Positions 9,225 to 17,130 of a DNA stretch of 64,000 nt are shown piece after piece. The position numbers were made by a program, and so were the translations under genes. The notes under the pieces were generated by a model. It did not search any database. It saw only the letters and a program-made list of their open reading frames with translations, and had not been told where the DNA came from. This DNA is from an uncultured Oscillospiraceae bacterium. Lineage in GTDB: Bacteria > Bacillota > Clostridia > Oscillospirales > Acutalibacteraceae. Position 1 is the first letter of the stretch; every line of letters starts with the position of its first letter. The stretch spans positions 1-64,000 of the forward strand of contig CASFCH010000009.1 of NCBI GenBank assembly GCA_949293315.1, written 5' to 3'.

Positions 9225-9779
9225 ATGTCAACAAGAATGCCAAAATACCGTTTCCGTCGACTGGCGGACATCACTGCGGACGACCTGCGGAAAATGGGCG
9301 CGCTGGGCGTCGGGCTCGATGTGGACAACACCACTGCGTTTGACAGCAGCAATGAGCTGATCGAGGGCGTCGCGCAGTGGGTGGAGCAGATGCGCGCGGA
9401 GGGATTTCCCATGGTGATCGTCTCCAACGGATTCAAAAAGCGCGTCAAGCCCGTCGCATCACAGCTCGGGCTTGACTACATTCCCTTTTCGGTCAAACCG
9501 CTGCCGTTCGGGTACTGGCGCGCGGCCAAAAGGATGCGCATCCCCGTGGAGAAGATGGCGTTCGTCGGCGATCAGCTGATCACGGATATCCGCGGGGCCA
9601 ATCTGGCGGGGGCGATCCCCGTCTATGTTGATCCCGCCCGGAAGGAGGAGCGCCTGGTCAAACTGTTTATCAAGCGGCGCGTCAACGAGCGGCCGATCCT
9701 CGAGCGGTTCGACCGCGAATTCCCGCACCGGAATTTCAGACACAGGGGAGAGGATTCTCATGAAAAAAAGGAAGATTAA
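9225..9779 (+). CDS. yqeG: YqeG family HAD-IIIA phosphatase
   Basis: HAD-type phosphatase of the YqeG group, related to phosphatidylglycerophosphatases. Motif I is present as GLDVDNTTAF, motif II as VIVSNGF, a Lys in the RAAKRM region, and motif IV as AFVGDQLITDIRGAN. The start at 9225 (MSTRMPKYRF) has GGGAGGG 6 bases before it; the in-frame extension from 9180 overlaps the rpsU terminator. About 184 residues. A basic patch (KLFIKRRVNERP) lies in the C-terminal part. aroQ begins inside its last 20 bases. Confidence 0.88.
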   Translation: MSTRMPKYRFRRLADITADDLRKMGALGVGLDVDNTTAFDSSNELIEGVAQWVEQMRAEGFPMVIVSNGFKKRVKPVASQLGLDYIPFSVKPLPFGYWRAAKRMRIPVEKMAFVGDQLITDIRGANLAGAIPVYVDPARKEERLVKLFIKRRVNERPILERFDREFPHRNFRHRGEDSHEKKED

Positions 9780-10206
9780 GATTTTAAACGGCCCGAACCT
9801 GAACCTCACCGGCGTGCGGGAGCCGTCCGTCTACGGCAGCGAGACGCTCGAGGATATCAACCGGCGCATCGCGGCGCACGCCGCCGGGCTCGGAATCGAG
9901 TGCGACTTTTTCCAGAGCAATTCGGAGGGCGCGCTGATCGACGCGGTGCACCGCGTGCTGCTCGACGGCTACGATGGCGCCGTGATCAACGCGGGGGCCT
10001 ACACCCATTACAGCTACGCCCTGCGCGATGCGATCGCCGCCACGGGAAAGCCGTTTGCGGAGGTGCACATGTCCAATATCCACGCCCGGGAGGAATTCCG
10101 GCATACCTCGGTGATCGCGCCCGTGTGCAGAGGATCGGTGATCGGATTCGGCGCGCAGAGTTATATTCTGGCGCTGGACGGATTGGCGGCGATATTATGC
10201 GATTGA
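9760..10206 (+). CDS. aroQ: Type II 3-dehydroquinate dehydratase
   Basis: Third step of the shikimate pathway, converting 3-dehydroquinate to 3-dehydroshikimate. Typical type II motifs: LNGPNLNLTGVREPSVYG (catalytic Arg and Tyr), FFQSNSEGALID, INAGAYTHYSYALRDA, and EVHMSNIHAREEFRH with the catalytic His. It is 148 residues, the family norm. The ATG at 9760 follows GGGGAGAGG and overlaps yqeG by 20 bases. The next gene, an M24 peptidase, overlaps its end by 10 bases. The aroQ-peptidase-efp order is frequent in Firmicutes. Confidence 0.96.
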   Translation: MKKRKIKILNGPNLNLTGVREPSVYGSETLEDINRRIAAHAAGLGIECDFFQSNSEGALIDAVHRVLLDGYDGAVINAGAYTHYSYALRDAIAATGKPFAEVHMSNIHAREEFRHTSVIAPVCRGSVIGFGAQSYILALDGLAAILCD

Positions 10207-11258
10207 ATGTCCATGCGCTGCAGGCGCAGCTGGCGTCCGGCCAGGGCGCGCTGATTCGCTATCCGGAAAACAGGCGCTATTTTACGAACTTTATTTCCTC
10301 CGCCGGCTTTTTGCTCGTCACGCGGGAGCGGGCGCTCTTCCAGACGGACAGCCGCTATATCGAGGCGGCGCAGGCCGCCGTCCCCGCCGGGATTGAGGTC
10401 CGGGAGGCCGGTGCATTGGATGCGAAGGTGCTTCAGGAGCTGAAAATTGAACGGCTGAGCATTGAGGCGTCCCACACGACGATCGCCGCGCTGCACGGAT
10501 TGGAAAAAATCTGCACCGGTGTTGAGATTGATACAAGGGATTTTCTGGACGATGCCGTGGGCGCGCTGCGGGCGGTCAAATCGCGGGATGAGGTGGAAAA
10601 GATCATCCGCGCCCAGCGGATCGCCGAGCGCGCGCTGGAAAAGACGCTCGCCATGATCCGCCCCGGCGTCACGGAGCGCGAGATCGCCCTCTCACTCGAT
10701 TTCAACATGCTCTCCATGGGGGCTCAGGCCCTCTCCTTTGAGACGATCGCCGTCAGCGGGGAGAACTCCTCCAGACCGCACGGCGTGCCGGGGGACCGGC
10801 AGGTGCGCGCGGGGGATTTTATCACCATGGATTTCGGCGCGGTGGTGGAGGGCTACCACAGCGATATGACGCGCACTGTTGCCGTCGGTTCCGTGACGGC
10901 GGAGCAGCGGAAGGTATACGATACGGTTCTCGCTGCGCAGGCGGCCATGCTCGACGGCCTGCGGGCCGGGATCACCTGCGCACAGGCGGACGCGCTGGCG
11001 CGGGATGTGATCGAGCACGCCGGGTACGGGAAGTTTTTCCGCCACTCGGCGGGCCACGGCGTGGGGCTGGAGATCCATGAGCCCCCGTTTGAAGGACCGC
11101 GATCCCAGGAGGTGCTCCGGGCCGGGAACGTGGTCACGGCGGAGCCGGGGATCTACCTGCCCGGCCAGTTTGGCGTGCGGATCGAGGATATGGCCTATCT
11201 CACCCCGACGGGGATCGAGAATCTGACTCAGGCGCCCAAAGAACTGCTGGTGTTGTAA
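10197..11258 (+). CDS. M24 family Xaa-Pro aminopeptidase/dipeptidase
   Basis: Metallopeptidase that cleaves next to proline in peptides. The protein begins MRLNVHALQAQL and has an N-terminal creatinase-like domain followed by the pita-bread catalytic domain. Metal ligands are visible: two Asp in MDFGAVVEGYHSDMTRT, His in HSAGHGVGLEIHEPP, Glu in TAEPGIYLPG and Glu in GVRIEDMAYL. 353 residues, as for PepP/PepQ-like proteins (exact name uncertain). The start at 10197 overlaps aroQ by 10 bases and has only a weak SD, so translation is probably coupled. The longer frame from 9900 is inside aroQ. Confidence 0.92.
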   Translation: MRLNVHALQAQLASGQGALIRYPENRRYFTNFISSAGFLLVTRERALFQTDSRYIEAAQAAVPAGIEVREAGALDAKVLQELKIERLSIEASHTTIAALHGLEKICTGVEIDTRDFLDDAVGALRAVKSRDEVEKIIRAQRIAERALEKTLAMIRPGVTEREIALSLDFNMLSMGAQALSFETIAVSGENSSRPHGVPGDRQVRAGDFITMDFGAVVEGYHSDMTRTVAVGSVTAEQRKVYDTVLAAQAAMLDGLRAGITCAQADALARDVIEHAGYGKFFRHSAGHGVGLEIHEPPFEGPRSQEVLRAGNVVTAEPGIYLPGQFGVRIEDMAYLTPTGIENLTQAPKELLVL

Positions 11259-11277
11259 GAAAAATGATCGGCAGGGC

Positions 11278-11306
11278 TTGAAAAATCGGCCCCAATCGGT
11301 TAAACT
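11278..11306 (+). promoter_or_regulatory. Possible promoter of efp
   Basis: TTGAAA at 11278-11283 and TAAACT at 11301-11306 with a 17-base spacer, 56 bases before the efp start. The -10 matches only four of six positions, so this is tentative. Confidence 0.35.
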
Positions 11307-11361
11307 ATAAGAGGCCATGAATATGTAACATACGGTCATTCTAAATTCGGAGGATTCATAT

Positions 11362-11922
11362 ATGATTTCAGCAGGAGATTTCAGGAACGGTGTCACCTTT
11401 GAGATGGACGGCAACGTCTATCAGATCATCGAGTTCCAGCATGTAAAGCCCGGCAAGGGCGCGGCGTTTGTCCGTGCGAAGATCCGCGACGTGATCGGCG
11501 GCAGCGTGACGGAGCGCACCTTCAACCCGAATGATAAATATCCCACCGCCTTTATCGAGCGTAAGGATATGGAGTATTCCTATGAGGACGGCGGCCTTTA
11601 CTACTTTATGGATCCGGAGACATATGACATGATCCCGATCAACGGGAGCGATCTGCCGGACAGCTTCAAGTTCGTCAAGGAGAACATGACCTGTAAGGTC
11701 CTCTCCTACAAGGGCAGCGTATTTGGCGTGGAGCCGCCGAACTTCGTCTCCCTTCAGGTGACCAAGACCGACCCCGGCTTTAAGGGCAACACGGCAACCA
11801 ACACGCTCAAGCCCGCCACGGTGGAGACGGGGGCCGAGGTCCGCGTGCCGCTCTTCATTGAGGAGGGCGAGATGATCAACATCGATACCCGCACGGGCGA
11901 GTACATGTCCCGCGGCGAGTGA
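11362..11922 (+). CDS. efp: Elongation factor P
   Basis: EF-P relieves ribosomes stalled at consecutive prolines. The 186-residue protein has the three-domain layout with the conserved loop VKPGKGAAFVR; the modifiable lysine is Lys32. The C-terminal signature PLFIEEGEMINIDTRTGEYMSR is exact for the family. SD TCGGAGG precedes the ATG at good spacing. It follows the M24 peptidase, a common arrangement, and the zinc-ribbon gene at 11997 lies 74 bases downstream in the same direction. Confidence 0.97.
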   Translation: MISAGDFRNGVTFEMDGNVYQIIEFQHVKPGKGAAFVRAKIRDVIGGSVTERTFNPNDKYPTAFIERKDMEYSYEDGGLYYFMDPETYDMIPINGSDLPDSFKFVKENMTCKVLSYKGSVFGVEPPNFVSLQVTKTDPGFKGNTATNTLKPATVETGAEVRVPLFIEEGEMINIDTRTGEYMSRGE

Positions 11923-11996
11923 TCTGCCCGCCCCGCCTTTCACCGAAACACCCTATTAAGTCAATCCGCTGCGGCGGATCAGGAATGGAGGATCAT

Positions 11997-12413
11997 ATGA
12001 TGACAATTTCCGAGAAAGTCGCCTACATCAAGGGCCTGATGGAGGGCATGAAGCTCGATGAGTCCAAGGACGAGATCAAGCTGACCCAGAAAATCGTCGA
12101 GGTGCTCGAGGACATGGCGCTGACCATCGCCGATCTGGAGGACAGCGTGGACCTCATGGGCGAGCAGGTCGACGCCGTGGATGAGGATCTGGACGCGCTC
12201 GAGGGTTATGTCTATGATGACGATGACGAGTGCGACGACGACTGCTGCTGCGATGAGGACGTCTACGAGGTCAAGTGCCCCAAGTGCGGCAACATGATCT
12301 ATGTGGACGGCGATATCCTCGACGAGGGCTCGATCGACTGCCCCTCCTGCGGCGAGAAGCTGGAGTTTGACGTCAATTTTGACGAAGAAGAGGACGGCGC
12401 GGAGGATAAATAA
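11997..12413 (+). CDS. CD1247-like acidic zinc-ribbon protein
   Basis: The 138-residue protein has a helical N-terminal part (ISEKVAYIKGLMEGMKLDES, then LEDMALTIADLEDSVD), a very acidic linker containing Cys (DDDDECDDDCCCDED), and a C-terminal zinc ribbon with two CxxC pairs (CPKCGNM and CPSCGEK). This layout matches the Clostridial family named after its C. difficile member CD1247, usually found near efp; the function is unknown. The start chosen is ATG 11997 behind GGAGGATC; 12000 is also possible. A strong terminator follows, closing the efp unit. Confidence 0.85.
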   Translation: MMTISEKVAYIKGLMEGMKLDESKDEIKLTQKIVEVLEDMALTIADLEDSVDLMGEQVDAVDEDLDALEGYVYDDDDECDDDCCCDEDVYEVKCPKCGNMIYVDGDILDEGSIDCPSCGEKLEFDVNFDEEEDGAEDK

Positions 12414-12443
12414 GATCCGCCCGGATTTTACAAGATTTTAACC

Positions 12444-12475
12444 AAAAGCTGTGCGTGCGCACAGCTTTTTTTATT
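12444..12475 (+). terminator. Intrinsic terminator of the efp unit
   Basis: AAAAGCTGTGC (12444-12454) pairs with GCACAGCTTTT (12459-12469) around GTGC, followed by further T residues. A clear rho-independent terminator. Confidence 0.9.
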
Positions 12476-12502
12476 GCAATTTGTGAAGTCGAATGGTATA
12501 AT
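12474..12502 (+). promoter_or_regulatory. Promoter of the MFS carrier gene
   Basis: TTGCAA at 12474-12479, a 17-base spacer, and exact TATAAT at 12497-12502 with an extended TGG just before it. The -35 overlaps the tail of the efp terminator. The carrier gene starts about 50 bases downstream. Confidence 0.7.
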
Positions 12503-12550
12503 CAGTAGTAGGTCCTAAAGAGAAAATTGAATCAGATAGGGGAGGAGAAC

Positions 12551-13936
12551 GTGGAAAAAGTACCGCAAACCAAACAGAAGCTCGATTACAAAAAGACCTT
12601 TTTGATCGGCTTCGGCTTCCTGGCGAGCTCGGCCCTGTGGGCGGTGTACAACGCCTATGTGCCGCTGATTTTGAATGAGAAGCTCAGTCAGGTGGAGTTT
12701 ATCATGCAGCGGGGGATTCTGGGTGTACTCGTCGGCTTTATCATGACGTTTGACAATATCTTCGGCGTCATCTTCCAGCCGCTCTTCGGCCGCCTGTCCG
12801 ACAGGACGCACAGCCGGTTCGGCAAGCGGCGTATTTATCTGCTCATCGGCATGCCGATTTCCGCACTCCTGTTCATCTTGATCCCGGCTGCGGAGACCGT
12901 CGTCGTCATGATGCTGTGCGTTATTCTGTTCAACTTTGTGATGTCCACCTGGCGGTCTCCGGTAGTTGCCCTGATGCCGGACCTGACCCCGCCCGCCCTG
13001 CGCAGCGAGGGCAACGCCGTCATCAATCTGATGGGCGGCGTGGGTACTTTCCTGGGCATGGTCAGCGGCATGTTCCTGACGCAGGTGCTCGGCATTGAGG
13101 ACGGTCTGATGGGCCGCATGATCGTGTTCACCTTTACGTCGGTGGTCGTTTTGATCAGCCTGCTTGTCGTCATGCTGAAGGTGAAGGAGCCGGACAACCG
13201 ACTTCGGAATGTCGCCGATCGCCGCATGGCGGAAGAGGAAGAGGCCAAGGCGCTGGCAGAGGCCAGAGCGGCGGAAAAGAAAAAGTTTAAGGATCTCCGC
13301 CTCCCGCGGGAGAAAAAACTCAGCCTGCTCTTTATGCTGGTCGGCCTGTTCTTTGTCTTCAATGGGTCAGAGACCATCCAGACGTATTTTACCACCTTTG
13401 CGACAACGGAACTGGGTGTGACGGAATTCATGGCCACGCTGCTCATGGGTGTGTTCGCACTCTCCCTGATGATCTTTGCCGTACCGGCCGGTAAGCTGGG
13501 GCAGAAGATCGGCCGCAAAAAGACGATTTTAATCGGCCTTGCAGGGGCACTCGTATTGTTCTTACTCTTCTTTGCAACGCGAAAGATTGAAGGGTTTATC
13601 TGGGTGATGATCGCGATCGCTCTGGTCGGCGGCGGCGCATGTGTGGCGCTGGTGAATATCAATACCCTGCCCATTGTGCTGGAGATCGGAACAGAGGAGC
13701 AGATCGGTGCGTTTACCGGTTACTATTACACGGCGACCTTTACGGCGTCAATCGTGGCCCCGATCCTGATGGGTGCAATCTTTGATATCACGACCAAGCC
13801 CGGTGGGATGGGATACTGGTCCCTGTTCATCTACAGCCCGATTGCGTTCCTGCTCGCGTTCCTGTGCATCCTCTTTGTCCGCCACGGCGAGACGGAGAAT
13901 CCGGATGCGCTGGCACCCGATGATGAGGTCGCCTGA
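12551..13936 (+). CDS. MFS/GPH-like sugar carrier
   Basis: Twelve-helix secondary transporter. The motif DRTHSRFGKRRIYLLIGMP between helices 2 and 3 is typical of GPH and sucrose-carrier-like members of the major facilitator group. A long charged cytoplasmic loop (RMAEEEEAKALAEARAAEKKK) separates the two six-helix halves. The start chosen is GTG 12551, preceded by GGGGAGGAG; an upstream TTG at 12527 is less likely. The substrate cannot be told from sequence. It is transcribed alone, with its own promoter and a bidirectional terminator after it. Confidence 0.85.
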   Translation: MEKVPQTKQKLDYKKTFLIGFGFLASSALWAVYNAYVPLILNEKLSQVEFIMQRGILGVLVGFIMTFDNIFGVIFQPLFGRLSDRTHSRFGKRRIYLLIGMPISALLFILIPAAETVVVMMLCVILFNFVMSTWRSPVVALMPDLTPPALRSEGNAVINLMGGVGTFLGMVSGMFLTQVLGIEDGLMGRMIVFTFTSVVVLISLLVVMLKVKEPDNRLRNVADRRMAEEEEAKALAEARAAEKKKFKDLRLPREKKLSLLFMLVGLFFVFNGSETIQTYFTTFATTELGVTEFMATLLMGVFALSLMIFAVPAGKLGQKIGRKKTILIGLAGALVLFLLFFATRKIEGFIWVMIAIALVGGGACVALVNINTLPIVLEIGTEEQIGAFTGYYYTATFTASIVAPILMGAIFDITTKPGGMGYWSLFIYSPIAFLLAFLCILFVRHGETENPDALAPDDEVA

Positions 13937-13960
13937 CCGAAAAACTGAACGGGATAAACG

Positions 13961-13994
13961 AACGCCCCCGGCGCTGTCAGCGCCGGGGGCGTTT
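13961..13994. terminator. Bidirectional terminator between the MFS and GNAT genes
   Basis: A 14-bp perfect stem, AACGCCCCCGGCGC (13961-13974) and GCGCCGGGGGCGTT (13980-13993), loop TGTCA. It lies between convergent genes and can serve both. Confidence 0.8.
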
Positions 13995-14010
13995 CCAATG
14001 CGCGGAGATT

Positions 14011-14451
14011 TTACTCGCGCATCATCTGAATATAGTCGAGCACTTCAAAGCCGAACCGCTTATACAGGCCCATCACCCGCCGGTTCTGCGGGCAGACCTC
14101 CAGCCGGAAGCGTTTGGCATGGCCATATTCTTTGCCCAGCCACTCCATGAACGCGCTCCCGAGCCCCTCCCCGCGAAAGTCGGATTTGATATACACCTCG
14201 TCGAGCATCACGGTCTCCCCGCCGGCCTCGCATGACCAGTAGCGCACGATCAGCGCATAGCCGGCCGTACGGCCGGCCTGCTTCAGGATCACGCCCCGCA
14301 CGGAGCGGTCCTCCCCGGTGAGGATATGGTCGAAGGTGTTTTCAAAATGGTCGCGCCCGATGGGGTGCAGCGCGCCGTCCCCGCTGTAAAAGTCCGCGGA
14401 CATGGCGATGTATTCGGGCCGGTCTCTGGGTGCAAAATCACGCACAGTCAT
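14011..14451 (-). CDS. GNAT family N-acetyltransferase
   Basis: A 146-residue acetyltransferase of the GNAT fold. The acetyl-CoA binding motif A is seen as IKSDFRGEGLGSAFMEWL (the RGxGxG/A pattern is R-G-E-G-L-G), followed by the typical EVCPQNRRVMGLYKRFGFEV. The start chosen is MTVRDFAPRDRPEY with AGGAGGAG upstream; a longer frame reaches 14613 but begins in intergenic hairpins. The acceptor is unknown; the ending DYIQMMRE is common in small single-domain members. It is convergent with the MFS gene. Confidence 0.87.
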   Translation of the reverse strand: MTVRDFAPRDRPEYIAMSADFYSGDGALHPIGRDHFENTFDHILTGEDRSVRGVILKQAGRTAGYALIVRYWSCEAGGETVMLDEVYIKSDFRGEGLGSAFMEWLGKEYGHAKRFRLEVCPQNRRVMGLYKRFGFEVLDYIQMMRE

Positions 14452-14474
14452 ATGATAAGCTCCTCCTGACTGAC

Positions 14475-14518
14475 GGCGGGGCTTTTTCAGACGCCCCGCC
14501 CTGTGGTAAAAAACAGGG
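14475..14518. other. Two overlapping GC-rich hairpins between the GNAT gene and the PASTA gene
   Basis: GGCGGGGC (14475-14482) pairs with GCCCCGCC (14493-14500), and CCCTGT (14499-14504) pairs with ACAGGG (14513-14518). The two stems share bases, so they are alternative. Neither has a clean T-run, so they may form a weak terminator for the minus-strand PASTA gene or a switch in the GNAT leader. Confidence 0.4.
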
Positions 14519-14596
14519 CCGGAAGGGGACGTGCAGCACGGGCCCTCCGGCTCTGTAAGATCTTCTCTGATCCATGAAAGCACTATTCCGGCGGCG

Positions 14597-16303
14597 TCAC
14601 TGCCCGCCCCCAAAAAGCCAGTCCAGCGCGGAGGTGGCCGGTTCGGCGGTAGTGGACTCCGTCTCGGACGGACCCTCGATCACCTGAAGAATAATTTCCT
14701 CGCTGGGATCCACGGGGCCGCTGCCCGGTACGGGGGTCACCTTCCACACCGTGTTGGGAACATCGCCCTCCGCCCCCGGAACCGTGACGATCCGGATGTG
14801 GGTAAAGCCGAGCTCCGTGAGCTTTTTCTGCGCCTCGGTCACATCCATCCCCTCAATGTCCGCGGGGATCTCCTTCATCTCCACACCCTCGCTCACAACC
14901 AGGTGGATGACCGTCTTCTCCCCTGCGGGCTGATAGCCCTCCTGCGGCTTGATATCCTGGGAGATGATCGTCCCCTCGGTCTGGGTGGGGCTGTATTCGT
15001 ATGTGACTTCAAAGGTGAAGAGCGAGTTGAAATAGGCGTTGTTCGCGATCGTGGAGTACAGCCGCCCCTCAAAGTTCGGGATGGTAATGGTATCCGGGAT
15101 GCTGCTGCCGGCAGTCGTGCTCTCCTGATTGTCCACGGTGGTGAACTGGTCGCGGAACACCGTAAAGGCGAGGATGACGCCGATCACGACGAGCACCGCC
15201 AAAGTGATCCCGGCTGCGATTGCCGCCGTCTTCCGGGTAGAGACTGCCTTTTTTGCGGGGGACGCCGGTCTGGAGCCGCTCTCCGTACGCTCCCGGCGCA
15301 AAGGCTGTGAGGCGTAGGAGGCCGTGTTTGCCATCATCGTGGGAGAGGCGGAAAGCTCTGAACGCAGCTGCTCCACCCCGTGAATGCGGTCCTCGGGCAG
15401 GATCTCCAGCGCGTTCTTCATGGCGCTGAGCACATACGCCGGGGTGCGTTCGGCAATATCCGGGGGAATAATCATTTTATCATTTGTGGCGCGGGAGGTC
15501 GCCTCCGGCGGAGTGGTGCCCACAAGCGCGCGGTAGAGCACAGCGGCAAAGGCGTAAATATCCGTCCACGGCCCCTGCTGGCCCTTGAATCCGTACTGCT
15601 CAATGGCCGCATACCCGGGATAGAGCTGTGCGGTCAGATCGCCGCGCGCCGTGCGCGCCTGCCAGATGCTGAAGCCGGAAATGCGCAGTTTCCCATCCGC
15701 CCCGACCAGCAGCGTGGAGGGGGAGATCCCCCGGTGTACGATCCCGGAGGCGTGCAGATTCCCGAGTGTGGAGAGCACCGGCATAAAGAGCGGGCGCGCC
15801 TGCTCCCATGTCAGCGTACCGCTGCGGCTCTTGAGCAAATAGTCGCGCAGCGTGCGCGATTCAAAATACTCGTAGACGGCGTAGGCCGTTCCGTTATCCT
15901 CTACGATATCATAGGCCACGATCAGCGCGGAGAGGCCGCGCATGCGCACCAGCTTGCGCCACAGCTCCAAAAAGCTCTGATAGCAGTCGTCGAAGGTGGC
16001 GTCACAGCCGGGGATGATTTGAACGGTTTTGCCGTCGTTCGCGCGCTCCGCGATGGCGTCCGGGAAAAATTCGCGGATCATCACCGCCGCCTTCTGCACC
16101 ATATCCCAGCCGATGTAGGTCGCGCCGTCCCCGTTGTGCTCCTGGACCAGGCCGACGAGATACCGCCCGCCCACGATCGTCCTGAGCGGAAGAAACGGCG
16201 CAGGCTGAGCGCAGTTGGCGTCAGTCCCGCAGTAGGGGCACTGATCCGATTCTCCGATCTTTTTCATGCAGCCCATGCAGATTCTCGATTCCGGGCCAGC
16301 CAT
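14597..16303 (-). CDS. Membrane PASTA protein with zinc ribbon and degenerate Ser/Thr kinase domain (probable pseudokinase)
   Basis: 568 residues. An N-terminal zinc ribbon (CMGC at 10-13, CPYC at 22-25) is followed by a kinase fold (about 45-320), one membrane helix (359-381) and two PASTA repeats outside the cell (about 403-473 and 476-544). PASTA kinases sense muropeptides or lipid II and phosphorylate division and wall proteins. Here the key catalytic residues are missing: the VAIK lysine is Arg77, HRD is HRG (190-192), DFG is GFS (210-212), and the glycine loop is degenerate. The P+1 region and helix F (WTDIYAFAAVLYRAL) are kept, so the fold is probably intact. It is likely a binding or scaffold protein rather than an active kinase. 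SD GGAGGAG is 7 bases from the ATG. Confidence 0.85.
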   Translation of the reverse strand: MAGPESRICMGCMKKIGESDQCPYCGTDANCAQPAPFLPLRTIVGGRYLVGLVQEHNGDGATYIGWDMVQKAAVMIREFFPDAIAERANDGKTVQIIPGCDATFDDCYQSFLELWRKLVRMRGLSALIVAYDIVEDNGTAYAVYEYFESRTLRDYLLKSRSGTLTWEQARPLFMPVLSTLGNLHASGIVHRGISPSTLLVGADGKLRISGFSIWQARTARGDLTAQLYPGYAAIEQYGFKGQQGPWTDIYAFAAVLYRALVGTTPPEATSRATNDKMIIPPDIAERTPAYVLSAMKNALEILPEDRIHGVEQLRSELSASPTMMANTASYASQPLRRERTESGSRPASPAKKAVSTRKTAAIAAGITLAVLVVIGVILAFTVFRDQFTTVDNQESTTAGSSIPDTITIPNFEGRLYSTIANNAYFNSLFTFEVTYEYSPTQTEGTIISQDIKPQEGYQPAGEKTVIHLVVSEGVEMKEIPADIEGMDVTEAQKKLTELGFTHIRIVTVPGAEGDVPNTVWKVTPVPGSGPVDPSEEIILQVIEGPSETESTTAEPATSALDWLFGGGQ

Positions 16304-16368
16304 GTAATCACTCCTCCATCTGAAGATCCGGTTACAAAAGTGTTACAGGAAAAATAACTTTTCATGAT

Positions 16369-16398
16369 ATAATAGCAGAATCGGGCGCGGTTTGTCAA
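16369..16398 (-). promoter_or_regulatory. Promoter of the PASTA pseudokinase gene
   Basis: On the minus strand, exact TTGACA (16393-16398) and TATTAT (16369-16374) with an 18-base spacer, 66 bases before the start codon. Confidence 0.7.
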
Positions 16399-16400
16399 GT

Positions 16401-16429
16401 CAGCGCCGCCCGTGCATCGGGCGGCGCTG
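16401..16429. terminator. Strong GC hairpin between the PASTA gene and the nitroreductase
   Basis: CAGCGCCGCCCG (16401-16412) pairs perfectly with CGGGCGGCGCTG (16418-16429), loop TGCAT. It follows the nitroreductase stop on the minus strand but has no T-run there, so efficient intrinsic termination is uncertain. Confidence 0.5.
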
Positions 16430-16437
16430 AGGGCAGA

Positions 16438-16965
16438 TCAGCCGATTTTGGTGATATATCTCTCTTTGCGCGGCGCCGCCTTAGGCGCTTCCCCGGCGGC
16501 GTACCCCAGCGCCAGGGACCCGACGCCGCGCAGCGTCTCCGGCAATCCCCACTTTTTCAGCAGCGCCTTGCCCTCCGCACTGTCGAAGATCTCGCGCTCG
16601 CGGTGGATCCAGCAGGAGGCGAGCCCCACGGCGTGGGCGGCGAGCATCATCGTGTCGAGCACGCAGCTCCCGTCCTCCACAAAGGTGTTCCGGCCCGGAT
16701 CGGCCAGCACCAGCACGATGGCCGGCGCGCCGTAGTAGGGGTCGGAATCAGTCCCCAGAACGGCGGCGTTGAGGGCGGAAATCTGTCGGCGTGTTTCCGG
16801 ATCCGTCACGGCGACGATCGCCGGGCTCTGCGCGCCGCGCCCCGTGGGGGCGTAAGTTCCCGCCTCCAGCACGGCGTCCAGCTTTTCCGGCTCGATGGCC
16901 CGGTCCTGATAGGCCCGCACGCTGCGGCGGGATTTGATATTTTCCAATACTTCGTTTGTCATCAT
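16438..16965 (-). CDS. Nitroreductase family FMN-dependent oxidoreductase
   Basis: About 175 residues with the nitroreductase fold, which uses FMN and NAD(P)H to reduce nitro compounds, quinones or similar acceptors. Family hallmarks: N-terminal SRRSVRAYQDRAIEPEKL (FMN phosphate-binding RRSxR), AGTYAPTGRGAQSPAIV, AAHAVGLASCWIHREREIF and the C-terminal GYAAGEAPKAAPRKE. The start chosen is 16965 (MMTNEV) because AGGAAG lies about 9 bases before it; the longer frame to 16989 has no clear SD. A single gene between the PASTA gene and the ABC operon. The physiological substrate is unknown. Confidence 0.9.
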   Translation of the reverse strand: MMTNEVLENIKSRRSVRAYQDRAIEPEKLDAVLEAGTYAPTGRGAQSPAIVAVTDPETRRQISALNAAVLGTDSDPYYGAPAIVLVLADPGRNTFVEDGSCVLDTMMLAAHAVGLASCWIHREREIFDSAEGKALLKKWGLPETLRGVGSLALGYAAGEAPKAAPRKERYITKIG

Positions 16966-17029
16966 CGGCACTTCCTTTTTTGGATTCAATTCAGTATAGC
17001 GCGGATTTGTGAAGGAAGTGTGAAAATTG

Positions 17030-17055
17030 AAAAAAGGGCCGGCAAAAGCCGGCCC
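17030..17055 (-). terminator. Terminator of the ECF-ABC operon
   Basis: Read on the minus strand: GGGCCGGC, loop TTTT, GCCGGCCC (17036-17055), then a run of T residues (A-run at 17030-17035 on the plus strand). It lies about 75 bases after the last permease gene. Confidence 0.85.
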
Positions 17056-17130
17056 AAGGGGTAAGAAGGAGGTTGCGTTCTTAAATCCGCCGTGATGGGG
17101 AGGGCAAACTGGAGATCTTTCCTGCCCGGA

